DNA from: JAICMB01 sp963795935
Lineage (GTDB): Bacteria > Acidobacteriota > Terriglobia > Bryobacterales > Bryobacteraceae
Length of the DNA stretch: 64,000 bases
Assembly (NCBI GenBank): GCA_963795935.1
Contig: CAWCJO010000010.1
Location: forward strand, 74,834 to 138,833
Direction: 5' to 3'
In this document: piece by piece, positions 45,057-54,423 of the stretch
Layout: each line of letters opens with the position of its first letter
Position numbering within the stretch: the first letter of the stretch is position 1
The notes under the pieces: generated by a model
The model's input: the letters and a program-made list of their open reading frames with translations, nothing else
Told to the model about the DNA's origin: nothing
Database searches by the model: none
Translations under genes and position numbers: made by a program

Positions 45057-46637
45057 TTGAAAAAATTTGACGCTATTGTCGTCGGCGCCGGTCATAACGG
45101 CCTAGTCGCGGCCGCGTACCTCGCACGGGCCGGCCGCCAAGTCCTAGTGCTGGAAAAGCGCGAAGTGGCGGGCGGCTGTTGCGTCACGGAAGAAATCTGG
45201 CCGGGCTATAAGGTCTCGACGGCGGCCTATCTGACCAGCCTGCTCCAGGAACGCATTATCGGCGACCTCGATCTTCCGCGCTTCGGCTACAAGGTAGATG
45301 CCAAGGACCCGGCCTTTTTCTCAGCTTTTCCCGACGGTCGCCATCTTTTCATGTGGCAAGACGAGCGCAAGACCCTTGATGAGCTCGCGAAATTCTCGAA
45401 ACACGACGCCGAGGTCTTTCCCGAATACGAGCGCTTCCTGGAGCGGCTGGCCGGAGTAGTGGAAACCCTCCTTCTTACGACGCCGCCCGAATTTCCGCCG
45501 CACGGCGTCGGCGACCTCATTGATTATTTGAAGCTCGCCGGCCGATTTCGAAAACTCAGCCCCCGCGAGATGACGGGGCTCGTCAAAGTCTTCACTCAAA
45601 GCGCCGCGGAATTCCTCGACGAGTGGTTTGAATCGGAGCAGGTGAAGGTGACGCTCGCAACCGACGGCGTCATCGGCGCAAATGGCGGTCCGCGCTCGCC
45701 GGGGACGGCTTACATCCTGCTGCATCACGTGATGGGCAGCGCCGGCGGCAAGCGGGGATTGTGGGGCTTTGTGCGGGGTGGCATGGGCGCGGTCTCGAAT
45801 GCCATCGGCGATGCGGCCCGCGCATCGGGCGCGGAGATCCGTCTGAACTCCCCGGTCGAACGCATCAAAGTCCAGAACGGGCGCGCAACTGGAGTGGTCA
45901 TTGCGGGCGGAGAAGAGATCGACTCGCCCATTATCGCGAGCAATCTGACGCCCCGCGTGACATTTCTCGACCTGATCCCGGCGCCTGAAGTCCCGGGCGA
46001 GCTGCTCGACGCCATCCGCAAATTCCGCAGCGAAGGGACCTCCTGCAAGATCAACCTGGCGCTCCGCGGGCTGCCCGATTTCCGCGCGCTCCCCGGCGCT
46101 CCCGGCCCGCAGCACCGCGCCACGATGCACATTTGTCCGTCGATCGAGTACGTCGAACGCGCCTGGGATGACGCCAAGTACGGCCGCCCTTCCCGATCGC
46201 CGCTTCTTGAGCTGACCGTTCCCACGATGTACGATCCCTCGCTCGCGCCGCCGGGCCGCCATATCATGGGCATCTTTCTCCAATACGCTCCGTACAGCTT
46301 GCGGGAATCCAGTTGGGACGAACTGCGCGGCCCGTTCGCCGATCGCGTCTTCGACATTATCGAAGAATACGCGCCCGGCTTCCGTTCGCTAATCCTCGAG
46401 AAGCAGGTGCTGACCCCGCTTGATCTGGAGCGGCGATTCGGTCTTAGCGGCGGCAACATCTTCCATGGCGAGATGAGTCTCGACCAGATGTTCGTGATGC
46501 GCCCGCACCCGAGCTGCGCCCGCTATCGCACTCCCATTCGCGGCCTGTATCTGTGCGGCTCCGGCACGCACCCCGGAGGCGGCGTGATGGGAGCGCCGGG
46601 ATACAACGCGGCGCGCGAAATCCTGAAATCGCGGTAA
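45057..46637 (+). CDS. phytoene-desaturase-like NAD(P)/FAD-dependent oxidoreductase
   Basis: TTG 45057 gives KKFDAIVVGAGHNGLVAAAY, the dinucleotide-binding fold. LVLEKREVAGGCCVTEEIWP, then PGTAYILLHHVMGSAGGKRG and GGMGAVSNAIGDAARASGAE (the substrate-domain motif), follow. The C-terminal FAD signature is IRGLYLCGSGTHPGGGVMGA. This is the COG1233 group that includes carotenoid desaturases and isomerases, but many members have unknown substrates, and no carotenoid gene is nearby. A tacaat box (45046-45051) lies a few bases upstream of the start. 526 residues, full length. Confidence 0.9.
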   Translation: MKKFDAIVVGAGHNGLVAAAYLARAGRQVLVLEKREVAGGCCVTEEIWPGYKVSTAAYLTSLLQERIIGDLDLPRFGYKVDAKDPAFFSAFPDGRHLFMWQDERKTLDELAKFSKHDAEVFPEYERFLERLAGVVETLLLTTPPEFPPHGVGDLIDYLKLAGRFRKLSPREMTGLVKVFTQSAAEFLDEWFESEQVKVTLATDGVIGANGGPRSPGTAYILLHHVMGSAGGKRGLWGFVRGGMGAVSNAIGDAARASGAEIRLNSPVERIKVQNGRATGVVIAGGEEIDSPIIASNLTPRVTFLDLIPAPEVPGELLDAIRKFRSEGTSCKINLALRGLPDFRALPGAPGPQHRATMHICPSIEYVERAWDDAKYGRPSRSPLLELTVPTMYDPSLAPPGRHIMGIFLQYAPYSLRESSWDELRGPFADRVFDIIEEYAPGFRSLILEKQVLTPLDLERRFGLSGGNIFHGEMSLDQMFVMRPHPSCARYRTPIRGLYLCGSGTHPGGGVMGAPGYNAAREILKSR

Positions 46638-46661
46638 CCCTTCCGGCATCTGACAAGTGTC

Positions 46662-47558
46662 ATGGCAGATCAAGACCTGAACGGAAAAGTCATCGTCATC
46701 ACCGGCGCCTCCAGCGGATTTGGAAAGGGCGCGGCCCTCAAGTTCGCCGCCGCGGGCTGTTCCGTGGTGTTGGCGGCCCGCCGGGGCGAGTTACTGGATG
46801 AATTGGTTCGCGACTGCGAGCGCGGCGGCGCGCGCGCGCTTGCCGTACAGATTGACGTCGGCAACGAAGGAGACGTCGAGAGCCTGGCGCAAACCGCGCT
46901 TTCGACCTTCAACCGGATCGATGTATGGGTGAACAATGCGGGTGCGGGCGCGATCGGCCGCTTTGAAGAAGTGCCGCTCGCCGATCACGTCCAGGTCATC
47001 GAGACCGATCTGCTGGGCACTCTTTACGGCAGCTATTTCGCGCTGCGGCGGTTCCGGCAACAAGGGCATGGCACGCTTATAAACATCGCTTCCGTGATCG
47101 GCAAAGTTCCCGCGCCGTACTTCGCGTCCTATGCGGCGGCCAAGCACGGGGTGGTCGGCCTCAGCGCCGCTATTCGCCAGGAGTTGGAAGAGAACAACGA
47201 CAAAGACATTCGCGTCTGCACCGTGATGCCGACGTCCATGGACACGCCTTTTTTCCAGCACGCCTCCAACTACACCGGACATGAAACGCAGCCGATCCCG
47301 CCGGTCTACGACGCACAGGAAGTGGTGGACGTAATTTTCCGGCTGGCCACGAAGCCCGAGGACGAAGTATCGGTCGGAACTGCCGGCAAGTTCTTTACGT
47401 TTGCGCACAAGCTGGCCGCGGGTACGGTCGAAAAAATGATGGCCAAGCAGACCCACAAGTCGGAAATCGAAAAAGCTCCTGCCGCCGAGCCGACCGAAGG
47501 AAGCCTGAAGGAGCCATCTACCACGGGCGCGGGCGTGAGCGGAGGCTGGAAGAAGTAG
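46662..47558 (+). CDS. SDR family NAD(P)-dependent oxidoreductase
   Basis: The 298-residue protein has the classical short-chain dehydrogenase order: TGASSGFGKGAALKF (cofactor loop), NNAGAGAIG, then the catalytic Ser region INIASVIGKVPAPYF and YAAAKHG with Tyr and Lys. A C-terminal extension of about 40 residues (KMMAKQTHKSEIEKAPAAEP) is charged and probably flexible. Start ATG 46662 lies 24 bases after the FAD gene, so the two are likely cotranscribed and may act on the same lipid- or ketone-type substrate. Confidence 0.94.
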   Translation: MADQDLNGKVIVITGASSGFGKGAALKFAAAGCSVVLAARRGELLDELVRDCERGGARALAVQIDVGNEGDVESLAQTALSTFNRIDVWVNNAGAGAIGRFEEVPLADHVQVIETDLLGTLYGSYFALRRFRQQGHGTLINIASVIGKVPAPYFASYAAAKHGVVGLSAAIRQELEENNDKDIRVCTVMPTSMDTPFFQHASNYTGHETQPIPPVYDAQEVVDVIFRLATKPEDEVSVGTAGKFFTFAHKLAAGTVEKMMAKQTHKSEIEKAPAAEPTEGSLKEPSTTGAGVSGGWKK

Positions 47559-47612
47559 TTACCAGCCGCGGCGCCGATCTCCCCTGCCATCCCGGTCCAA
47601 GTGCTGTAAACT

Positions 47613-49457
47613 TTGACCTGGGTCTTTCTTGTGTTCTCATCCGCGCCGCGTCAAGCCATAAAGGCGGGAGCCTACGTCTGGAGCTGTGCGGAGTTCCCGC
47701 TCCGCGTATCGCTCAGTTTTGAAGTAATCGAGAGATTGCGCGTCGACGTTTTGGAGACCGCCCCTCCGGATCGCGAAGTGGGCGGCCTGCTGCTTGGGAG
47801 GCTTTTAAAGGGGACGGATATCGTTCAGATCGTCGGCTTCCAGCCCCTGCCTTCAATACGAAAGTTTTCGCCGCATTATGAGATCTCTCGTTCGAGCGGA
47901 TTTGCCGAGGCCATGGCCGCCCACGTTTCCGAGGATCTTATTGCCGGATACTACCGCACGCATGTAGGCGCACGTCCGCGACTCCGTCAAGAGGATGTTG
48001 TATCGATCCGGGAGCGGTTTCAAGATCCGTCTAATGTTTTTCTGATCATTCGGCCCGGCGGAGACACGCTGGCGAGGGCCTCGTTTTTCTTCTGGCAAGG
48101 CAATTCCATTCGTGGGGACTTCAGCTCAAGCTTTCCCTTGTCGATCGAGGAATTGCAATCGATAAAAGAGACACAGCGATTTGGTGCATTGCGGCGCGGG
48201 GGACGCAACGCCATTCGGGACCTCACGTTTTCACGATATAAACAGCTTCCAAGGCGCTTTTTAGGGATATTTGCCGTGTTGGCGGGCTTACTGTTATTGC
48301 TCACGGCGGCGGTATTTTTCCGGTGGGGGCATCCGTCCGGATTTCTCCAAAGCGGGCGGCCTGTATCCGGCGCTTTCTCCGCGCTCGGCCTGAAGGCGCA
48401 GCGAAACGGCTCCGCTTTGGCGATAGGTTGGGACCGTTCCGCCCCGGAAATCGCCGCCGCGAAAGAAGGCCGCCTATTTATTTCAGACCTTGGTCAGCGG
48501 ACGAGTGTGCCGCTGAACCCGGTTCAGTTGCGCACCGGAAGCGTGTCTTATACCGCTTCAGGCGAAAGAATCGAGGTGCGTCTCGACGTCGTCGGAGCTT
48601 CCGGCAAGCAGAGTACGGAATCCATGATTTCCATTTCCCGCTCTCCCGACGCTTCCATCGCAAATACAGCCTTGCCGCCCGGTCCCATCGAACGCGAATT
48701 GAACGCCGCCCTGCCTCCGCCCGAACCGGCGCGCCTCAAACCACCTGGGATCGAAAACGGCGGGCTATCCGCACGGCCGCGGCCTGCACGGCAGGTTTCC
48801 CGGAAAGCTGGCGCTTCCCAAGTGGCTCGCCTTCCGAGTAGGCCTTCTTCGACCGGCGTTCGCGAGCGTGCGGCAACGCCCGCCCTTCAGGCAATTGCGC
48901 CGGCAGCGGCGCAAACGGTGTTGCCGCACGCCGAAGAAGCGCCCGCGAAGCGGCTAACGCAGGCGCCCCAACTACCCGCGAGTGCTCAATTGAAGCCGGA
49001 GCCAAGGCCCGCGATCCCGGGCAATGCGGCGGAGCGCGCGCAGCCGGATCCCTTGCAGGCAAAGGACGAGAGCAAATCGCACGAACCCGGCGCCGATCGT
49101 CAAGATCCCGCGAAGCCGCCGATATTAACCGGATCGGCGCCCTTGATAAGGGACGTTGGCCCCACTTTGTCCTATGTCGCGGCGAAGGCGGTACGCCGGC
49201 AACAGCCCTCCGCCCCGCCGGAGTTACGGCAATTGATCCTGGGCGACAACGTAGTTGAAATCGCGGTCCGAATCGATGAATTCGGCCGCGTTACTTCCGC
49301 GAAGCCGGTATCCACTAAAGGCAGCGCCGCGAAATTTCTCACTCCGGCCGTGGTAGAAGCCGCTTTCGGCTGGCAATTCGAACCAGCCAAACAGAACGGT
49401 AAGGCGGTTCCCTGTGTACAGAATTTAACGTTCAGTTTTCATGCGTCCGGCCGTTGA
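47613..49457 (+). CDS. fusion: degenerate JAMM/MPN-like domain, one membrane helix, TonB C-terminal domain
   Basis: Numbering from TTG 47613 (a later start is possible), residues ~33-185 look like a JAB1/MPN fold. They include EVGGLLLGRLLKG (Glu55 in place) and AGYYRTHVGARPRLRQEDVV, where His117 and Asp128 keep JAMM spacing but the first His and the Ser are replaced by Arg. A membrane helix (FLGIFAVLAGLLLLLTAAVF) spans ~216-237, followed by ~300 residues of Pro/Ala-rich linker. The last ~80 residues (NVVEIAVRIDEFGRVTSAKP, then VVEAAFGWQFEPAKQNGKA) form a TonB-type C-terminal domain. Topology: JAMM-like part in the cytoplasm, TonB part in the periplasm. Function unknown. Confidence 0.8.
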   Translation: MTWVFLVFSSAPRQAIKAGAYVWSCAEFPLRVSLSFEVIERLRVDVLETAPPDREVGGLLLGRLLKGTDIVQIVGFQPLPSIRKFSPHYEISRSSGFAEAMAAHVSEDLIAGYYRTHVGARPRLRQEDVVSIRERFQDPSNVFLIIRPGGDTLARASFFFWQGNSIRGDFSSSFPLSIEELQSIKETQRFGALRRGGRNAIRDLTFSRYKQLPRRFLGIFAVLAGLLLLLTAAVFFRWGHPSGFLQSGRPVSGAFSALGLKAQRNGSALAIGWDRSAPEIAAAKEGRLFISDLGQRTSVPLNPVQLRTGSVSYTASGERIEVRLDVVGASGKQSTESMISISRSPDASIANTALPPGPIERELNAALPPPEPARLKPPGIENGGLSARPRPARQVSRKAGASQVARLPSRPSSTGVRERAATPALQAIAPAAAQTVLPHAEEAPAKRLTQAPQLPASAQLKPEPRPAIPGNAAERAQPDPLQAKDESKSHEPGADRQDPAKPPILTGSAPLIRDVGPTLSYVAAKAVRRQQPSAPPELRQLILGDNVVEIAVRIDEFGRVTSAKPVSTKGSAAKFLTPAVVEAAFGWQFEPAKQNGKAVPCVQNLTFSFHASGR

Positions 49458-49480
49458 GCCGCAAGCCGGCAGCCCGCGCG

Positions 49481-49540
49481 CGGAAGTGGGCAATAATCGG
49501 CGGAAGTGGGCGATAATCGGCGCAGGTGGGCGATAATCGA
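49481..49540. repeat. three 20-bp tandem repeats just before the M13 peptidase start
   Basis: Units at 49481-49500, 49501-49520 and 49521-49540 share the core gtgggcgataatcg with one or a few changes each. The last unit ends three bases before ATG 49544, so the array occupies the ribosome-binding region. Each unit could present a binding site or a weak GTG start. Confidence 0.85.
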
Positions 49541-49543
49541 AGG

Positions 49544-51658
49544 ATGGTGCGCCAATCGGGACGTTACGCGCTGCTGCTGGTACTCGCGCCGGCCGCCCTC
49601 TCCGCGCAGGCTTCGAAACCGCCGGTGGCAAAGCCGCCCGCGACGAAGCAAACCAAGTCGCCTCCGAATGCGACGGCCTCCAACCCGCCCGTCTCCGGGA
49701 AAACCGCCGAGACTCCGGGGTTCGATATCACGGCGCTCGATCGCAAAATCGATCCATGCGCCGATTTTTACCAGTACTCCTGCGGAACGTGGCTCGCCAA
49801 CCATCCTATCCCGCCGGATCAGTCCTCATGGGGACGTTTCGACGAACTGGCGGAGCGAAACCGGCGGATCCTGTATAACATTCTCGAGAAAGCGTCTACG
49901 GCGGACCCCAAGCGCGACCAGGTGACGCGCGAGATTGGAGATTTTTTCGTCGCCTGCATGGATGAGGAAGGAATCGGCAAGCGCGGCCTGCAGCCGATTC
50001 AGCCGGATCTGAACAGGATCGCGGCGCTGAAGACGAAACAGGAGATCCAGGGGGAGCTGGTATCGCTCGACCGCAAGGGGGTGGACACGCTGTTCCGCTT
50101 CGATTCCACGCAGGACGCCAAGAACTCCGAGCAGATGATCGGGGAGGTGGACCAGGGCGGACTCGGTTTGCCGGACCGCGATTACTACATTAAAGACGAT
50201 GAAAAATCGGCCGCGCTGCGCAAGCAATACGTCGCGCACGTGGCGAAGATGCTGGAATTATCGGGCGATTCGTCCGATCAGGCGTCGGCGGGAGCGGCGG
50301 CGATCCTGAAGATCGAAACGGAGCTGGCCAAAGGCTCGCAGGATCGCGTCACGCGCCGCGATCCCACGGCGACGTATCACAAGATGACGGAGCACGAGCT
50401 GTTTTCGCTGTGCCCCTTCCTGGACTGGCCGAGGTTTTTCGCCGCCATGGGCTCCCCGCCGCTCGAATCGTTGAACGTGACCGCGCCGAATTTCTTCCGC
50501 CAACTCGAGACCACCGTAGTAACGAATAATCTTGACGATCTGAAGACGTATCTGCGCTGGCATCTGATCCACTCCGCCGCGCCGATGCTGCCCGCGAGCT
50601 TCGTGGACGAGAACTTCAATTTCTACGGTAAAATTCTGACCGGCGCGCAGCAATTGCGCCCTCGCTGGAAGCGCTGCGTCGAGTACACGGACTCCGACCT
50701 CGGAGAGGCGCTGGGAGAGAAATACGTGGACGAGACCTTCGGCGTGGAAGGCAAGCAGCGCACGCTGAAAATGGTCCGGGAAATCGAGAGCGCGATGAAC
50801 GACGATCTGCATGCTCTCCCGTGGATGACGCCGGAAACCAAGAAGCAGGCTTTCGCGAAGCTGGAGGCCGTAAAGAACAAGATCGGATATCCGGATAAGT
50901 GGCGCAATTATTCGAGCGTCGTGATTTCGCGCGATGACGCGCTCGGCAACGACCAGCGCGCCACCGAGTTCGAGGTGGAGCGCCAACTGCGCAAGATCGG
51001 AAAGCCGGTGGACCGCGGCGAGTGGCAAATGACGCCGCCGACCGTCAATGCCTATTACGACGCGCAGATGAACAACATCAATTTCCCGGCCGGCATTCTG
51101 CAACCCCCGTTTTACAGCAACCATATCGACGACGCGGTGAATTATGGCGGAATCGGGGCGGTGATCGGGCACGAGCTCACGCACGGCTTCGACGACCAGG
51201 GGCGGCAGTTCGACGCCGAAGGCAACCTGCGCGATTGGTGGACGGCGACGGACGCCAAGGCCTTTGAAGAGCGCGCGGAGTGCTTCGTAAAGGAGTATTC
51301 GAGCTTTGTCGCGGTGGACGATCTGCATCTCAACGGGAAGCTTACGCTGGGCGAGAACACGGCCGATAATGGCGGCCTGCGGCTCGCTTTCATGGCGCTG
51401 ATGAAGGCGCTGAATGGCCAAAACGTGCCCCCGATCGACGGCTTCACGCAGCAGCAGCGCTTTTTCCTGGGCTGGGGCCAGGTGTGGTGCCAGAAGCGCC
51501 GGCCGGAAGTGGAGCGAATGCTGGTCACGGTGGACCCGCACTCGCCGAGCAAGGACCGCGTAAATGGGGTGGTGTCGAATATGCCGGAGTTTCAGAAGGC
51601 ATTTTCGTGCAAGGCGGGGGCTCCGATGGTGCGCGATCCGCGCTGCCGCGTGTGGTAG
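49544..51658 (+). CDS. M13 family metallopeptidase (neprilysin-like), secreted
   Basis: ATG 49544 gives a signal peptide (LLLVLAPAALSAQASKPPVA). The 704-residue protein starts its mature part with ALDRKIDPCADFYQYSCG, the conserved M13 N-terminus. The zinc site is VIGHELTHGFDDQG (HExxH) with the third ligand in GENTADNGGLRLAF, and the substrate Asn region is NAYYDAQMNNINFPAGIL. The protein ends near KDRVNGVVSNMPEFQKAFSC and RDPRCRVW, the family's usual end. A zinc endopeptidase acting on peptides in the periplasm or outside. The start is crowded by three 20-bp repeats. Confidence 0.96.
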   Translation: MVRQSGRYALLLVLAPAALSAQASKPPVAKPPATKQTKSPPNATASNPPVSGKTAETPGFDITALDRKIDPCADFYQYSCGTWLANHPIPPDQSSWGRFDELAERNRRILYNILEKASTADPKRDQVTREIGDFFVACMDEEGIGKRGLQPIQPDLNRIAALKTKQEIQGELVSLDRKGVDTLFRFDSTQDAKNSEQMIGEVDQGGLGLPDRDYYIKDDEKSAALRKQYVAHVAKMLELSGDSSDQASAGAAAILKIETELAKGSQDRVTRRDPTATYHKMTEHELFSLCPFLDWPRFFAAMGSPPLESLNVTAPNFFRQLETTVVTNNLDDLKTYLRWHLIHSAAPMLPASFVDENFNFYGKILTGAQQLRPRWKRCVEYTDSDLGEALGEKYVDETFGVEGKQRTLKMVREIESAMNDDLHALPWMTPETKKQAFAKLEAVKNKIGYPDKWRNYSSVVISRDDALGNDQRATEFEVERQLRKIGKPVDRGEWQMTPPTVNAYYDAQMNNINFPAGILQPPFYSNHIDDAVNYGGIGAVIGHELTHGFDDQGRQFDAEGNLRDWWTATDAKAFEERAECFVKEYSSFVAVDDLHLNGKLTLGENTADNGGLRLAFMALMKALNGQNVPPIDGFTQQQRFFLGWGQVWCQKRRPEVERMLVTVDPHSPSKDRVNGVVSNMPEFQKAFSCKAGAPMVRDPRCRVW

Positions 51659-51707
51659 GGTACCCGATGCGGCCCTGCTGAATGGCCGCGATTCCGGGGG
51701 CTGGCGC

Positions 51708-52490
51708 CTAAACGTTTCGAGAGGCGTGCCGGCGGCGCTGGCTGTACGCTATCAGCAACAGCAACCCGAGGCCAGTAAGTCCCATCGCCGCCGGTTCGGG
51801 CACGGCGGGCGGATCGGGATCGGGGGGGTCAACCACGGTGTACGAAGTCCCCGAAAGCGCTTGGCCGCTAGCCGAGGTGATATCGATCAAGCCTTGAAAG
51901 AAGGCGGTGCTATTGCCGCCGCCGCAATGGCACCAGAGGTCGTCTTCGCTGCCGGCGGCGCTGGCGCTCAAATGAAGGTGCAAAGTGAACGGCACTCCGA
52001 AGGTGAACGGTATGGGATAGTTGTCCACGATAGGTCCACAGCAATCTTCACCTGCTGAATTGACGAAGGCGCCAAGTGATGCCTGCGCCTCTGCATCCGA
52101 ACTGTCATACGGGTCGGCGTAGATAATCGTCACGAGAGACGCCTGCGCAATGCCCGCTCCTGAAGACCCGTAAACCGTAAACGTCAGATCTTCGTCGAGC
52201 GAGGCCGTTGCCGTGGCAAATGGGTCTTCCTGCGAGAAGGAATTCCAGCCATACTGAGCCGGCTGACCATGCGCCTGTGTCCACGCAGTGACCTGCCATG
52301 CACCGCTGGTCGCCTTCGCTGAGGCTGCGCTCAAATCAGGATAAATTGTGCTGCATGAGTCGCTGGACGTACCCGTGGTTTGGCCCGCGTTGTATCCAGT
52401 ACAGGACACCGATGTTAGCAACGTGGCGGAGTGCCCGGCGGGGAGCACAATAACAGCCGTAAGCAGCGCGACACATAGCAGTGAGCGCAT
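51708..52490 (-). CDS. PEP-CTERM sorting-domain exported protein
   Basis: The 260-residue product has a signal peptide (MRSLLCVALLTAVIVLPAGH) and a body with beta-rich, Ser/Thr/Ala-rich sequence and several cysteines (AGEDCCGPIVDN, DLWCHCGGGN). It ends in the sorting signal VPEPAAMGLTGLGLLLLIAY plus a basic tail RRRHASRN. PEP-CTERM proteins are processed by an exosortase and often belong to the extracellular matrix. No exosortase gene is in the window. Confidence 0.9.
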   Translation of the reverse strand: MRSLLCVALLTAVIVLPAGHSATLLTSVSCTGYNAGQTTGTSSDSCSTIYPDLSAASAKATSGAWQVTAWTQAHGQPAQYGWNSFSQEDPFATATASLDEDLTFTVYGSSGAGIAQASLVTIIYADPYDSSDAEAQASLGAFVNSAGEDCCGPIVDNYPIPFTFGVPFTLHLHLSASAAGSEDDLWCHCGGGNSTAFFQGLIDITSASGQALSGTSYTVVDPPDPDPPAVPEPAAMGLTGLGLLLLIAYSQRRRHASRNV

Positions 52491-52600
52491 TTGGGATTCC
52501 CCCTACAAGGCACAACGGCCTTGCGGAACATGGACATCCCCGCGCTTCGAATGTTTCAGCTGTATTCGCCACTGGTAATCAATTGCGGATAAAGATTACC

Positions 52601-52677
52601 TGGTGGGCGGTGCGGGACTCGAACCTGCGGCCTTCTGGGTGTAAACCAGACGCTCTAACCAACTGAGCTAACCGCCC
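52601..52677 (-). tRNA. tRNA-Val (anticodon UAC)
   Basis: Read from 52677 to 52601 the sequence folds as a tRNA. The 7-bp acceptor (gggcggt/accgccc), the D arm with agctcagttggttagagc, the anticodon stem tctgg/ccaga around loop tttacac, and the T arm with ggttcgagtcc are all present. The anticodon is TAC (valine). CCA is encoded at the 3' end. The PEP-CTERM and FAH-family genes flank it. Confidence 0.97.
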
Positions 52678-52719
52678 ATCAGGCTCAGTGTAACAGGCCG
52701 CCTGCGCGATACCCGGCCG

Positions 52720-53575
52720 TTAGTGCTCCTCGGCAATGACCGGGTTCTTCAGCTCGCCAAGTCCTTCGATGTGGACGACGACCTCATCGCCGGGCCTCAA
52801 AAAGCGGGGCGGCTTGCGGGCGAAGCCGACGCCGGCAGGGGTTCCCGGTTGAAACGATGTCGCCGGGTTCGAGCGTCATGACGCTCGACAGATGTTCGAC
52901 CAGCTCCGGGATTTTGAAGATCAGCTCGCGGGTGTTGGAACTCTGCAGCGTTTCGCCGTTGATGGCAAGGCTGATGTCGAGAGCGTGCGGATCGGGAATT
53001 TCGTCGGCGCTCACGACAGCCGGGCCCATGGGCGCGAACGTATCGAAGGTCTTCCCCAGCAGCCACTGGCTGGTGGCCATCTGAAAATCGCGGGCGCTGA
53101 CGTCGTTGACGATGGTGTAGCCGAAGACGTGATCGCGCCAGCGGTCGCGCGGGATGTGGCGGCCGCCCTTGCCGATGACGAAAGCAAATTCGGCTTCATA
53201 GTCGGGCTGCGTGGAATTTTTCGGCAGCACGATGGGGTCTCCGGGGCCGATGACAGCGTTGGTGAACTTGCTGAAAATGGTGGGCGTCCGGGGGATCTCC
53301 ATTTTCGACTCGGCGGCGTGGTCGCGGTAGTTGAGGCCCACGCAAATAAACTTGGGTGGGCGCGGGATTGGCGCGAGCAGCTTGACCGAGCCGAGCGGCA
53401 GGACGTTTTCGGCGCTTTGCTCCGCGCCGCGGATGCGCTCGCGAGCGTCCAATCCGGCGGCGAACACGCTCAGCACGCCGGAGAATCCGGCTTCGGCGAG
53501 AGCGATCACGCGGCCGTCCACAAGCGCGCCGGCTTCGGCCGGTCCGTTGCCTCTGCTAAATGAAATCAGTCTCAC
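52720..53575 (-). CDS. fumarylacetoacetate-hydrolase family protein (3' frameshift)
   Basis: The protein begins MRLISFSRGNGPAEAGALVD and has the FAH catalytic core: KFICVGLNYRDHAAESKMEI, PTIFSKFTNAVIGPGDPIVL, DYEAEFAFVIGKGGRHI (metal Glu) and GYTIVNDVSARDFQMATSQW. Near 52842 an extra base shifts the frame after GDIVSTGNP. Removing it gives STGTPAGVGFARKPPRFLRP, then VVVHIEGLGELKNPVIAEEH and a stop at 52720, the normal family end. Members cleave C-C bonds or decarboxylate in aromatic and sugar-acid catabolism. About 285 residues. Confidence 0.88.
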
Positions 53576-53703
53576 GAAAATAGACCTCTCCCGAGGTTAC
53601 ACCATACTGGAATCTTGCTACCATTGGAACGCCTGCTCGTTTTGCCTACCTGCTGAACCGGCGTCGAACAGCCAGAACATCTTGTCAGCCTAGCGGAGAG
53701 AGA

Positions 53704-54423
53704 ATGAGTTTCTTGTGGATGGCCCTGATTACGGCCGGAATTTTGCAGATGTCGGTGTTTTTCACGACAATTTTTTTGCATCGCTGCGTGACGCATCGCG
53801 GCGTGGAATTGCACCCGCTGGTGCGCTCGTTCATGCATCTCGAGTTGAGTCTGTTCACCGGCGTGGTACCGCGCGAATGGGCCGCCGTTCACCGCAAGCA
53901 TCATCACTTTTCGGATAAGGAAGGCGATCCCCACAGTCCTTACATCTACGGGTTGTGGCACGTGCTGTTCGGCAACTACTTCTACTACAAGAAGGAAATC
54001 AAGGACGCCTCGACGATTCGCAAATATACGCCCGATTACCGCAAAGACGCGATCGACAGGATTCCGCTGATCCGCTACGGCGTGTTCGGCGGCCTAGGAA
54101 TTTTTATGCTGATGTTCGGCTGGAAGTGGGGCCTCGCCGCCTGGGTGACTCACATGGTGCTGTATGTCCTATTGAATTCGATGATCAACAGCCTGTGCCA
54201 CATGATCGGGTACCGGAATTTCAACAACAAGGCGACGAACTTGAAATGGGTGGCATTTCTGACGGCCGGCGAGGGGCTGCATAACAATCATCATGAATAT
54301 CCGAGTTCGGCGCTGTTTGCGTTGCGGGGACATGAGATAGATCCGGCCTGGGGTCTGATCTGGCTCCTGGAACGAGTAGGGTTGGCGGAGGTACGGCCGG
54401 AGCCGATCGCCAAGGCGGCGTAA
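53704..54423 (+). CDS. fatty-acid desaturase (acyl-CoA/stearoyl desaturase type)
   Basis: ATG 53704 follows ggagagag. The 239-residue membrane protein has the three His boxes that hold the di-iron centre: HRCVTH, then HRKHHHF and GEGLHNNHHEYP. Hydrophobic segments such as FLWMALITAGILQMSVFFTT and WKWGLAAWVTHMVLYVLLNS form the membrane part. It would introduce a double bond, probably at position 9, into membrane acyl chains. Somewhat shorter than typical family members but with all boxes, so it is likely complete. Confidence 0.92.
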   Translation: MSFLWMALITAGILQMSVFFTTIFLHRCVTHRGVELHPLVRSFMHLELSLFTGVVPREWAAVHRKHHHFSDKEGDPHSPYIYGLWHVLFGNYFYYKKEIKDASTIRKYTPDYRKDAIDRIPLIRYGVFGGLGIFMLMFGWKWGLAAWVTHMVLYVLLNSMINSLCHMIGYRNFNNKATNLKWVAFLTAGEGLHNNHHEYPSSALFALRGHEIDPAWGLIWLLERVGLAEVRPEPIAKAA

